Assembly: GCA_016873845.1 (NCBI GenBank)
Contig: VGVX01000021.1
Location: 1 to 37,161, forward strand
Direction: 5' to 3'
Source: Ignavibacteria bacterium
GTDB lineage: Bacteria > Bacteroidota > Ignavibacteria > Ch128b
DNA length: 37,161 nucleotides
The translations under genes and the position numbers were made by a program. Shown here one piece after another: positions 18,630-26,311 of this stretch (the first letter of the stretch is position 1; each line of letters begins with the position of its first letter). Below the pieces are notes generated by a model, which saw nothing but the letters and a program-made list of their open reading frames with translations, had not been told where the DNA came from and did no database searches.

Positions 18630-19070
18630 TTAGTTAATCTCGATCATCTTTTCTGCTTTAGGAGCAGGTTCGAGTTTCGGCAATTCGACATTTAATATTC
18701 CATTCTCATACTTGGCTTTTGTCTTATCTGCATTTACTTCTGCCGGCAAAGCCACTGTTCGGCAGAATGAACCATAAGTTCTTTCCATGCGGTAGAAATT
18801 TTTCTTTTCATCTTTGAGTTCAGTTTTCTTCTCTCCCTTGATTGTTAAGATGTTATTTTCGTGAACAGAAATTTTAACATCCTTTTTATCAATTCCGGGA
18901 AGTTCTACATTTACGAATACAGTTTTTTCGTCATCAGAAATATCGACTCGTGGATTGAAGTTTGACGAAACATCCATATTGAGTGAAGTTGGAAAATCGT
19001 CAAAAAAGTTTCTCATTCTGTCTTGGACTGAATCTAATTCTCTAAATGGGTTAAATCTTATTAATGTCAT
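18630..19070 (-). CDS. Hsp20/alpha-crystallin family small heat-shock protein (proximal copy)
   Basis: The first gene of the heat-shock cluster, 146 residues. The N-terminal arm begins MTLIRFNPFRELDSVQDRM, typical of bacterial class A small heat-shock proteins. The alpha-crystallin domain includes VNVELPGIDKKDVKISVHEN and YENGILNVELPK, and the short tail is EKMIEIN. The protein forms oligomers that hold unfolding proteins for DnaK to refold. AGGAGACAAA precedes the ATG. The upstream region (19071-19291) holds a possible sigma-54-type promoter and several TGTCA/TGACA half-sites, but no CIRCE element. A hairpin follows the stop. Confidence 0.95.
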   Translation of the reverse strand: MTLIRFNPFRELDSVQDRMRNFFDDFPTSLNMDVSSNFNPRVDISDDEKTVFVNVELPGIDKKDVKISVHENNILTIKGEKKTELKDEKKNFYRMERTYGSFCRTVALPAEVNADKTKAKYENGILNVELPKLEPAPKAEKMIEIN

Positions 19071-19105
19071 TTTGTCTCCTTTTATTATTTTGTTGTAACT
19101 ATAGC

Positions 19106-19121
19106 TTCAATGACCATGCCA
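19106..19121 (-). promoter_or_regulatory. Possible sigma-54-type -24/-12 promoter for the heat-shock cluster
   Basis: The minus strand reads TGGCATGGTCATTGAA. The GG and the -12 G are at the correct 12-base spacing of the sigma-54 consensus, but the -12 element has TTGAA where TTGCA/T is usual. Initiation would fall near 19095, about 25 bases before the hsp20 ATG, leaving room for its ribosome site. The match is imperfect and similar strings occur by chance (one lies inside the permease gene at 25859). Confidence 0.35.
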
Positions 19122-19163
19122 TGTAAAATTTCCAAAAAATTAAACGATTTGATAAAATACATA

Positions 19164-19238
19164 TGACAGCCTGACAAAATGATTGCCAGAAATCATTAAT
19201 CTTGAGAAATAGATGACAATTCTGTCATAGGCGTGACA
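19164..19238. promoter_or_regulatory. Cluster of TGTCA/TGACA half-sites, candidate activator or repressor sites
   Basis: Five TGACA or TGTCA pentamers occur in 75 bases: TGACA at 19164, 19172, 19214 and 19234, and TGTCA at 19223. They form a perfect dyad ATGACA-ATTC-TGTCAT (19213-19228) and a second dyad TGTCATAGGCGTGACA (19223-19238). The second dyad fits the TGT-N10-ACA pattern known for NifA-type activators. They lie 70-145 bases upstream of the expected hsp20 transcription start and up to about 130 bases before birA on the other strand, so either direction could be controlled. Confidence 0.4.
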
Positions 19239-19291
19239 AATAATGATAATCTTTTCTTTGTTAAAAATAGTTTCAATTTATATTTTCGACT

Positions 19292-20065
19292 GTGAAGTTT
19301 GAAGTTAAAAAATTTTCCAAAAGAATTGATGGGCTTATGTTCATCCATCAATTTGAGTACTTTGAGGAAATCGATTCGACTAACACTTACCTTCTAAAGA
19401 AAAAAAACTTAATCGATAAAACTCTGGTTTTAGCTGAATTTCAATCTAAGGGTAAGGGCCGGCTTGAAAGAAAATGGCTTGCTAATGCTTACGAGAATTT
19501 AACTTTTTCAATTGGATTGATTCCAAAATTACGAGCAAATGAACTTGGTTATTTAAATTTTTGCACTTCGGTCTCAATAGCAGAAGCGATTGAAGAAATT
19601 TCAAACTGCAAAGTAGAAACAAAGTGGCCCAATGATTTACTTTTAGATGGAAAAAAATTCTGCGGGACTCTGATTGAATCCCAATTCGAAACTGACCGTG
19701 TAGTAAAAAGTGTGATTGGAATTGGATTAAATGTTAATCAAACGATCTTTCAAGATGAATTTAAGGATAGAACAACATCTCTGCGGTTATTCTTTAATAA
19801 AATTTTTACTCGCGAAGAAGTTTTGTTTTCAATCATACAAAATTTTTTAAAAAACTATTCACATTTACTAGAAAATATCGATAGTTTAATGCGAAAATGG
19901 GAAATGAGATGCAAGAGTCTTGGGAAACAAATCACACTAACAGATAACAAAAATATTTTTTCTGGGATATTTGCGGGAGTTGAAATGGATGGCTCGCTTA
20001 TTTTAAATCAGAATGGTAAATTTATCAGGTTATTTTCAGGCGATGTAACCGTAATTAAGGAGTAA
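19292..20065 (+). CDS. birA: Biotin--[acetyl-CoA-carboxylase] ligase, no DNA-binding domain
   Basis: Joins biotin to the carrier lysine of biotin enzymes through biotinyl-AMP. The catalytic domain shows EEIDSTNTYL, the adenylate-binding loop as GKGRLERKW (54-62), KWPNDLLLDGKKFCGTLIE with the biotin-binding Lys112, and VIGIGLNVNQ. It has 257 residues and lacks the N-terminal helix-turn-helix, so it is a catalytic (group I) enzyme and not a repressor. The loop is usually GRGRxGRxW; here Leu-Glu-Arg replaces part of it. The chosen GTG start gives a roughly 20-residue leader that resembles related proteins. No clear ribosome site precedes it, so the ATG at 19337 remains possible. It is the first gene of a run with coaX one base downstream. 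Confidence 0.93.
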   Translation: MKFEVKKFSKRIDGLMFIHQFEYFEEIDSTNTYLLKKKNLIDKTLVLAEFQSKGKGRLERKWLANAYENLTFSIGLIPKLRANELGYLNFCTSVSIAEAIEEISNCKVETKWPNDLLLDGKKFCGTLIESQFETDRVVKSVIGIGLNVNQTIFQDEFKDRTTSLRLFFNKIFTREEVLFSIIQNFLKNYSHLLENIDSLMRKWEMRCKSLGKQITLTDNKNIFSGIFAGVEMDGSLILNQNGKFIRLFSGDVTVIKE

Positions 20066-20066
20066 A

Positions 20067-20846
20067 ATGTTTTTAGCAATTGATACAGGCAATACTCATA
20101 CTACCTTTGGAGTATTTGATAAGGAAAAATTAGTAACAACTTTTAGACTTGCGACAAACTTTGTTTGTGACGAAAAGATCTTCAAAGAGTTTTTAAGGGA
20201 TACTTTAGAATCTTTGAATTTTAAGCTGAGAGATTTCAAAAATGTTGGGATATCATCAGTTGTCCCAAGAGCTGACAAAATTTTGGCACTTGTCACAGAA
20301 AATATTTTCCAGTGTGCCCCATTGTTTATCTCACCTGAGATGGATTTGGGCTTCAGTCTTTTAGTCGATAATCCAAGTGAAGTCGGTGCGGACAGAATTT
20401 GCAATGTTGCAGCTGGATTCAAAAAATATGGCGGACCATTAGTTATAATCGACTTCGGCACTGCTACTACTTATGATGTAGTTTCAAAAGATGGGAATTT
20501 CATTGGAGGCGTGATTGCGCCAGGTGTAAAAACTTCAGCTCAAGCACTTTTCGATCTTGCAGCAAAATTACCTGAAGTGGAGTTGAATTTTCCGGGTAAA
20601 GTTATTGGAACCAATACAATTCATAATATGCAATCGGGAATAATGAATGCAGCACTCGATTCGATGGAAGGAATGATCAAGCGAATTTCGGATGAAATTG
20701 GAATTCAACCAAAAGTCATAGCAACTGGCGGATTTTCTAAGACGATTTTTCCGCATACAAAAATTATCAATGCCCTTGAATTTGATCTAGTTTTGGAAGG
20801 AATAAAGATTCTTTTTGAGAAGTCTCTAATTAGAACAGGTAAATAA
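20067..20846 (+). CDS. coaX: Type III pantothenate kinase
   Basis: Phosphorylates pantothenate, the first step of coenzyme A synthesis; the CoaX family needs a monovalent cation and is not inhibited by CoA. The 259 residues have the ASKHA-fold signatures: DTGNTHTTFGVF at 6-17 (phosphate 1, catalytic Asp6), GADRICN at 107-113 and DFGTATTYDV from 129 (phosphate 2), GGVIAPG at 147-153, and TGGFS in the C-terminal part. The gene starts one base after the birA stop, with AAGGAG overlapping the end of birA, so the two are translationally coupled. CoA and biotin both serve acetyl-CoA carboxylase, which may explain the pairing. Confidence 0.96.
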   Translation: MFLAIDTGNTHTTFGVFDKEKLVTTFRLATNFVCDEKIFKEFLRDTLESLNFKLRDFKNVGISSVVPRADKILALVTENIFQCAPLFISPEMDLGFSLLVDNPSEVGADRICNVAAGFKKYGGPLVIIDFGTATTYDVVSKDGNFIGGVIAPGVKTSAQALFDLAAKLPEVELNFPGKVIGTNTIHNMQSGIMNAALDSMEGMIKRISDEIGIQPKVIATGGFSKTIFPHTKIINALEFDLVLEGIKILFEKSLIRTGK

Positions 20847-20851
20847 ACATA

Positions 20852-22021
20852 ATGTTAATGAAGAATAAAGTATATCTTGATTACGCGGCGACTACTCCAA
20901 TTGATGAAGAAGTTTTGGATGTTATGCTCCCCTATCTCAAAGAAAAATTTGGAAACGCATCTTCTATTCATCAGTTTGGGCAGGTTACCAGAGCTGCGAT
21001 CGAATCATCCAGAGACACAATTTGTAAAATACTTAGAGCAAAGCCGAACGAAATTTATTTTACTTCCGGGGGGACTGAAGCTATTAACCTTGCTCTTTTC
21101 GGTTCAGCAAATGCAATTAGAAAAGAATCAGGTAAAAACCACATAATCACTTCTGCAGCTGAGCATCATGCGACTCTCGAAGTTTGTGAAAAGCTTGAAA
21201 AATCTGGTTTTGAAGTGAGCTATATTCATCCAACTGAAAATGGAAACATTGATGTTGTAAAAATCGAGAATGAAATTAAACCGACTACCGTACTGATCTC
21301 TTTAATGCACATCAATAATGAGGTCGGATCTGTCAACGACCTCAATCAAATAATAAATACATGCAAAAAACATTCGATCATATTGCACATAGATTCGGTT
21401 CAAAGTTTTGCTAAATATGATATTGATTTGTCGAATCTAGAGATTGATCTTCTGTCAGCATCCAGCCACAAAGTATTCGGTCCAAAAGGAGCCGGATTGC
21501 TTTTCATCAGGCAGGGAACTCCAATCGAACCCATCCTTTACGGAGGTTCTCAAGAACGGAAACGAAGAGGAGGCACTGAGAATACTCCCGCGATCGTGGG
21601 ATTTAGCAAAGCAGCAGAAATCTTTTATAAGAATCGAACCGAAAACTTCAATCATGTTAGCAAAATAAAAAACAGTTTCATGGAACTTATAAAATCATTT
21701 GACATTGATATCCTGCTTAACTCACCAGCCAATGAATGTTCCCCGTATATTTTAAATCTCTCTATAAATCCGGAAAGGTATTCAATTAATTCGGATTCAT
21801 TAATAATGAATCTCGACATGAATGGGATTGCTGTATCTAGCGGTTCAGCTTGTACGAGTGGTGTGATGGAGTCATCTCACGTTCTCAAAGCTATGAATTT
21901 ACCAAAAGAAAGAGCAGAGCGAGCTCTACGATTTTCATTCAGCCGATACACAACAATTGAAGAAATCGAAAAAGCGTTACAAGAATTGAAAGAAATTCTT
22001 TCCAAGTCAAAGACTAAATAA
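20852..22021 (+). CDS. Cysteine desulfurase (NifS/IscS family)
   Basis: A PLP enzyme that takes sulfur from cysteine and holds it as a persulfide for Fe-S cluster, thiamine or tRNA thiolation pathways. The 389 residues show YLDYAATTP (8-16), SGGTEAINLAL, His105 in AEHHAT, HIDSVQ with Asp181, the PLP lysine in SSHKVFGPKG (Lys207) and the catalytic loop SSGSACTSG with Cys334. The short loop with SGSAC and RYT close to the end suits the IscS/NifS class rather than SufS. No iscU, iscA or iscR is adjacent, so the sulfur acceptor cannot be named from context. It starts 5 bases after coaX; a second ATG lies two codons in. Confidence 0.95.
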   Translation: MLMKNKVYLDYAATTPIDEEVLDVMLPYLKEKFGNASSIHQFGQVTRAAIESSRDTICKILRAKPNEIYFTSGGTEAINLALFGSANAIRKESGKNHIITSAAEHHATLEVCEKLEKSGFEVSYIHPTENGNIDVVKIENEIKPTTVLISLMHINNEVGSVNDLNQIINTCKKHSIILHIDSVQSFAKYDIDLSNLEIDLLSASSHKVFGPKGAGLLFIRQGTPIEPILYGGSQERKRRGGTENTPAIVGFSKAAEIFYKNRTENFNHVSKIKNSFMELIKSFDIDILLNSPANECSPYILNLSINPERYSINSDSLIMNLDMNGIAVSSGSACTSGVMESSHVLKAMNLPKERAERALRFSFSRYTTIEEIEKALQELKEILSKSKTK

Positions 22022-22103
22022 TTTTCCTCGTTCCCATCAATTCGGAGAATGTTTGTTATTAAATTCTTATATTATTTCAAGAAAAAAAAAGAGAGGTGAT
22101 AGT

Positions 22104-22703
22104 GTGGAAGAAATAATTAGACCGCATCAAAAACTAATCGCAAAATATCTTTGGATCTTAATCACAATTTCAATTTCAATTTTAATCACTGCCGCGATTA
22201 TTCATTTCATCATTGCGGTTGCAGAAGGTGATATGCGTGTTCCTCCATATCTTTGGATGGTTGGATTAATAATTTGTGTATTGCTTCTTGGGATTGGCTA
22301 TCCAATTTCAATTCTTTGGGTGAAAAATCTGTCTTATATTATTCGTGAAGATAGAGTAAGCATCTACAAAGGGATTCTTACTAAAACTCAACAAAATATT
22401 CCTTTCAGAGCTGTGACCGATTTTGCATTGCAAAGAACTTTGTACGATCGGTTTCTTGAGATTGGTTCGATCCAAATCCAGACCGCAGGGCAAAAAATGA
22501 ATTCAACGTCAAGCTACGAAGGCGTTTTAAGCGGATTGGTTGAATACGAGAAATATCACAATCAAATGCGAGAAAAGATTAAAGTCCTACATCCAATTTC
22601 TGAAGCATTAGGAACTAATGAACCTGGAACATCTGGAGTTGATAACATTTTCAAAGATATACTCAATGAATTGAAGGCGATTAGAAAAAACACTGGGAAG
22701 TGA
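22104..22703 (+). CDS. Bacterial PH-domain (YdbS-like) membrane protein
   Basis: About 200 residues. A short N-terminal EEIIRPHQKLIAKYLW segment leads to two membrane helices (about residues 14-40 and 54-78). After them comes a bacterial PH-like (bPH2, YdbS-type) domain: YIIREDRVSIYKGILTKTQQNIPFRAV followed by LYDRFLEIGSIQIQTAG. Members lie in the inner membrane and their role is not settled. The GTG start at 22104 is chosen because AGAGGTGAT lies just upstream; the frame is open 17 codons further but that part is A-rich and has no ribosome site. The last 60 residues are hydrophilic. It follows the cysteine desulfurase by 82 bases and may be cotranscribed with it. Confidence 0.87.
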   Translation: MEEIIRPHQKLIAKYLWILITISISILITAAIIHFIIAVAEGDMRVPPYLWMVGLIICVLLLGIGYPISILWVKNLSYIIREDRVSIYKGILTKTQQNIPFRAVTDFALQRTLYDRFLEIGSIQIQTAGQKMNSTSSYEGVLSGLVEYEKYHNQMREKIKVLHPISEALGTNEPGTSGVDNIFKDILNELKAIRKNTGK

Positions 22704-22711
22704 TTTCTTAA

Positions 22712-22745
22712 TAAAAAAAGCCCGATTGAGCAGTTCAACCGGGCT
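22712..22745 (-). terminator. Rho-independent terminator of the lipoprotein gene
   Basis: AGCCCG...CGGGCT with an inner TTGA/TCAA pairing is followed on the minus strand by a run of seven U. It sits about 37 bases past the lipoprotein stop. It may also help end the plus-strand PH-domain gene, though it lacks a U-run in that direction. Confidence 0.85.
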
Positions 22746-22781
22746 GATAAGAGAGAAATAGTTGAAATCTAATTTTATCGA

Positions 22782-23855
22782 TTATGGGCATGTTAAAAAT
22801 GTTCCGGCAAACGTCCCATCAACAAAGTTTTCATTGATTGAACTCACTGCATTATTCAACATGCTGATTGAATAGAGAGTATATCCACCTCCAAGAGCAA
22901 TATAAGCTTCGTCTAATAACTGCTGGACCGTCCAATTTTCAAATGGACCATATGCGATCTTGAGATCTTTAAGATTCGTTGCCGACCTTCCAAAATTTAC
23001 ATCCCAAAGATCAAATCTGATATTTAATGCTAGTGCAAGAACTTGTCCAGTAAAAACATTATTCAGATCAACCGGATTCACATAACTGGAAGTTAAAACT
23101 GCAGGAGTTCCACCTTGTGGTAAAAACACTTCAATCGCAGACGCAGAAGTTAACTTCAGAGTAAATCCTGTCCCAATTGTTATCCCACTCGGAAAAGCTG
23201 ATGCGAAATTTCGTTTTAAATATGTCCCTGAATTATTTCCTTTTGGAGGCGCTCCCCACCCACCTTGTGTTTGAGTTCTAAAATCCCCTGGTTTAATATC
23301 GCAGTCAGGTGTTGGCGTACAGTCTTGGATGCAGTAAGTTGAATAAGTTGCCCAATTTCTACCTGGGAAATTATCACCCGCTCCCCATGCTGTTTCACTC
23401 TGAATTACATTTCCACCTTCATCTAATTTTACAACCGCTGCATGAGATGCGACAATGAAACATGAAGAAAGTAATTCAGCAAGAGGTATTGTATATGTAA
23501 ACACTTGAACACGTGGACTATGTGGATCAGTTTTATATGGGAATTGCCCAGGAATTGGATTACCGTTCGAAGTAGGCGCTCCTTCAAATGACCCAACATA
23601 TAAATGAGTTTGATCGAGATACCAACTTCCGGTTGTTGTGTATGTTACATAAAGAAAATCAGCGTCATTACCAATTGTGATGGTTCCGACATCGATTGTC
23701 TGACCGGCAAATAAAGTCACAATTTTTGGAATTCCGCAGTAATCTTTATTTAATAATTTTCCACCATGTCCGCCTTCTGGCGCAGTTAATTCTGCAACAT
23801 CCTGACAAGCGAAAAATGAGAAAGAAAGTAAGAGTAGAATTAAAAGCTTTTTCAT
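22782..23855 (-). CDS. Lipoprotein with conserved TQGGWG-type C-terminal region
   Basis: A 357-residue lipoprotein: the signal peptide ends in the lipobox FFAC with the lipid-bearing Cys17. The middle (about 30-165) is beta-rich with TTTGSWYLDQTHLYVGS and AWGAGDNFPGRNWATYSTY. A Cys-rich hinge (CIQDCTPTPDC) leads to a C-terminal region with FRTQTQGGWGAPPKGNNSGTYL and a stretch rich in LTSAS, LPQGGTPAVLT and GQVLALALN. I recall similar TQGGWG proteins among secreted bacterial proteins but cannot name a function. The ATG at 23855 with CAGGA before it is the start; the upstream in-frame ATG at 23930 would place 25 polar residues before the signal peptide. It has its own terminator and is likely monocistronic. 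Confidence 0.85.
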   Translation of the reverse strand: MKKLLILLLLSFSFFACQDVAELTAPEGGHGGKLLNKDYCGIPKIVTLFAGQTIDVGTITIGNDADFLYVTYTTTGSWYLDQTHLYVGSFEGAPTSNGNPIPGQFPYKTDPHSPRVQVFTYTIPLAELLSSCFIVASHAAVVKLDEGGNVIQSETAWGAGDNFPGRNWATYSTYCIQDCTPTPDCDIKPGDFRTQTQGGWGAPPKGNNSGTYLKRNFASAFPSGITIGTGFTLKLTSASAIEVFLPQGGTPAVLTSSYVNPVDLNNVFTGQVLALALNIRFDLWDVNFGRSATNLKDLKIAYGPFENWTVQQLLDEAYIALGGGYTLYSISMLNNAVSSINENFVDGTFAGTFLTCP

Positions 23856-24125
23856 AATAATTCCTGTTTTATTTTGAGATTTATTCATTGTTAATTGACT
23901 ATTTATTTCATTTTCTAGAACATCGCTCAATACTTGTGCCGAACCGTTTCATTCAAAATTCGAATGATTTAATACATTTTTGGTTAGAGATCAGCTCAAA
24001 ATGAGAATTCTTGATTGGTGCGTCTTATTTGGAGAAAACATAATTCGCGTAACTGGTAAGAAAAAATTTGAGTTTTACGATAGACTTTTTTAAGATGACA
24101 AAAGAAAACAAAAAAAAGGATTAAC

Positions 24126-24509
24126 ATGCCAAGAGTAATTCATTTTGAAGTACATGCAGAAAATCCTGAGAGAGCTGCAGAGTTTTACAGAAATGTGTTT
24201 GATTGGAAAATCAATAAATGGGAAGGTCCGGTTAAATACTGGTTGATTGAAACTGGTAGAGAAGCCATTCCAGGGATAAATGGCGGTATTATCGAACGCA
24301 GAGGTGAAATCGATGGACAAGCAGTTATCGCATATGTTTGTACTATCGATGTTCCGGATATTGATGAATACGCAAAACGAGTTGAAGCAAATAAAGGATT
24401 GATAGTCGTTCCAAAGAATGCAATTCCCGGAGTCGGCTGGCTAGTTTACTGTAAAGATACTGAAGGAAATATTTTCGGTATCCTGCAAGATGATAGAAAT
24501 GCAAAATAG
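24126..24509 (+). CDS. VOC (glyoxalase/bleomycin-resistance fold) family protein
   Basis: 127 residues with the paired beta-alpha-beta-beta-beta layout of the vicinal oxygen chelate fold. HFEVHAENPERAAEFYRNVFDWKINKW is the first repeat, and TIDVPDIDEYAKRVEANKGLIVVPKNAIPGVGWLVYCKDTEGNIFGILQDD is the second. The conserved DPEGN-like turn (DTEGN) precedes the last strand. Family members include glyoxalases, dioxygenases and resistance proteins; the substrate of this small stand-alone type cannot be read from sequence. AAGGATTAAC precedes the ATG. A long hairpin follows, so it is a single-gene unit. The 270 bases upstream (23856-24125) contain no other gene I can support. Confidence 0.88.
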   Translation: MPRVIHFEVHAENPERAAEFYRNVFDWKINKWEGPVKYWLIETGREAIPGINGGIIERRGEIDGQAVIAYVCTIDVPDIDEYAKRVEANKGLIVVPKNAIPGVGWLVYCKDTEGNIFGILQDDRNAK

Positions 24510-24541
24510 TTTTAATGGATCTTTATGTGTAGAGTGTTTTT

Positions 24542-24594
24542 AAAAAGATTCTTTCTTTTACATGGCATGTTCATCTAAAAAGATAGAATCTTTT
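24542..24594 (+). terminator. Long-stem terminator after the VOC gene
   Basis: An 18-base arm (24542-24559) pairs with 24577-24594 with a mismatch, around a 17-base loop. The A/T-rich ends supply the U-run. Its core (AAAAAGATTC...GAATCTTTT) matches that of the hairpin at 30156-30212. Confidence 0.7.
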
Positions 24595-24620
24595 AACGAA
24601 CAGCATAAAAAAATTAACAA

Positions 24621-26213
24621 ATGGATATCGAACAATCGAATAACCTTTCAATTTCCAGATTGGAAAAAATAACGAGAACAATCGGATTGTTTCTGGGTCC
24701 GATTTGTTTTCTCGTAGTCATGCTTCTTGATCCTCCACAGGCATTCGTTGAATTGGCGAAAAACTCCTTACCTGTCAATGCATCAGCCGAAGATATTCAC
24801 ACTTTAGTTTACGGAACAAAGGTTACTTTTGCACTTCTACTTCTAATGGTCTTTTGGTGGACTACGGAAGCAGTTCCAATTCCAATCACCGCACTCATGC
24901 CTGGATTAATTCTTCCTTTGTTTCATGTTTATGGTTCTTCGAATGAAAAGCTTTATGCATTTACTGGTAAAGCGATCCTCTCTAATTATGCTCATCCAAT
25001 TATTTTTCTTTTCCTAAGTGGATTTCTCCTCGCAGCGGCTATGCAAAAATGGTCGCTCGATAAGCGCCTAACTCTATTTATCCTCTCGCGTGGAAATCTG
25101 GCGAACAATTCAAAATTAGTTCTCCTTGGAATGATGACAGTCTCTGCAACACTTTCAATGTGGATTTCAAACACAGCAACAACAGCAATGCTGCTTCCAT
25201 TGGGATTGGGAATAATTGCAGAGTCTGGCGCCAGCAAATCAGATTCGAATTTCGGCAAATCAATAATGCTTGGAATTGCATACGCTGCCTCCATCGGAGG
25301 TGTAGGAACGATAATAGGATCACCACCGAATGGCATTTGTGTTTCTATTTTGAGTGCATCAAAAATCGCTGAAATAAATTTTCTTGATTGGATGAAATTC
25401 GGAATCCCATTTGTAATTCTTTTCATTCCAATCGCCTGGTTGATCTTGATAAAAGTTTTCCCTCCTGAAATAGAAAAACTCAAAGGCGGGAGAGAGATGA
25501 TACTCGAGCAGAAAAACCAGCTTGGGGAATTGAATCGTGGTGAAAGAATGACAATTGCAGTTTTTTCAATTGTCGTTTTTCTCTGGGTAATAAATCCATT
25601 TTGGGACATTTTACTGCCGGAAAATATTTCTGCAAAACTTTTATGGTTTGATGAGAGTCTAATAGCTATGTTCGGCGCAATTCTGCTGTTTCTGTTTCCA
25701 GTTGATTGGAAGGAAAAGAAGTTCATTCTCGAATGGTCAGATTCAAAAGTGGTGGACTGGGGAACACTTCTTCTATTTGGAGGAGGAATCGCTCTGTCGG
25801 ATGCGATGTTCAGAACTGGTTTAGCAGGTTGGATTGCAAACTCAACCGTTTCGATAGTTGGCACTCCTTCTGCAATCTTATTAATCCTAATAATTGTACC
25901 GCTCACAGTAATCTTATCAGAGATCACTTCAAACACTGCACAGATTACTATGATGATGCCGGTTCTAATATCAATTGCATATGGAACTGGAGTTGATCCA
26001 TTGGCAATAACAATTGCTGCCACTGTGGCAACATCAATGGGTTTTATGCTCCCTGTCGCAACTCCGCCAAATGCGCTTGTTTACGGTTCAGGCTACATCA
26101 GAATGAAAGATATGATTAAGGTAGGTTCAATATTGGATGTACTCGGATGGATTTTTTCTATTTTCGCTGTCGTAATTTTTGCAAATGTGATTTTTGGAAT
26201 TATCAAGTTGTAA
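24621..26213 (+). CDS. DASS/SLC13-family sodium:dicarboxylate symporter
   Basis: An inner-membrane carrier of 530 residues with about eleven to twelve hydrophobic helices. It has both SNT sodium/carboxylate motifs of the divalent anion:sodium symporter family: SNTATTAMLLPLG (183-195) and TSNTAQITMMMPV (about 435-447). GGVGTIIGSPPN and MLPVATPPNALVYGSG mark the two inverted-repeat halves. Related carriers import succinate, fumarate, malate or citrate together with sodium. The exact substrate is not set by the visible residues. No good ribosome site precedes the ATG. The neighbours are unrelated, so it probably stands alone. Confidence 0.93.
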   Translation: MDIEQSNNLSISRLEKITRTIGLFLGPICFLVVMLLDPPQAFVELAKNSLPVNASAEDIHTLVYGTKVTFALLLLMVFWWTTEAVPIPITALMPGLILPLFHVYGSSNEKLYAFTGKAILSNYAHPIIFLFLSGFLLAAAMQKWSLDKRLTLFILSRGNLANNSKLVLLGMMTVSATLSMWISNTATTAMLLPLGLGIIAESGASKSDSNFGKSIMLGIAYAASIGGVGTIIGSPPNGICVSILSASKIAEINFLDWMKFGIPFVILFIPIAWLILIKVFPPEIEKLKGGREMILEQKNQLGELNRGERMTIAVFSIVVFLWVINPFWDILLPENISAKLLWFDESLIAMFGAILLFLFPVDWKEKKFILEWSDSKVVDWGTLLLFGGGIALSDAMFRTGLAGWIANSTVSIVGTPSAILLILIIVPLTVILSEITSNTAQITMMMPVLISIAYGTGVDPLAITIAATVATSMGFMLPVATPPNALVYGSGYIRMKDMIKVGSILDVLGWIFSIFAVVIFANVIFGIIKL

Positions 26214-26311
26214 ACATTTTATCGCTTACCAAATTCCAAAATCGAATAGCTAAAAACTAAATAAATCCAACACTATATTAGGAATTCAAATTTTGTTCAC
26301 ACATTGCTTAA

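Noticed and set aside
19071-19291. CIRCE element (HrcA operator) ahead of the heat-shock genes
   Set aside because: Neither TTAGCACTC nor its partner arm is present.
20096-20461. 121-codon open frame antisense to coaX
   Set aside because: It mirrors the pantothenate kinase codons and has no ribosome site or family features.
23856-23930. Earlier ATG for the lipoprotein
   Set aside because: It would put 25 polar residues ahead of a normal lipoprotein signal; the ATG at 23855 has its own ribosome site.
24001-24093. 30-codon open frame before the VOC gene
   Set aside because: It has an ATG but no ribosome site, no recognisable feature, and is short enough to be chance.
25859-25874. TGGCAC...TGCA string resembling a sigma-54 promoter
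   Set aside because: It is inside the symporter coding sequence with no gene start nearby. It shows that such matches occur by chance and tempers the heat-shock promoter call.
24992-26023. 343-codon open frame antisense to the symporter gene
   Set aside because: It lies wholly inside a well-supported membrane transporter, has no ribosome site and gives a Pro/Ile-rich sequence without a recognisable fold. It is a by-product of codon usage.
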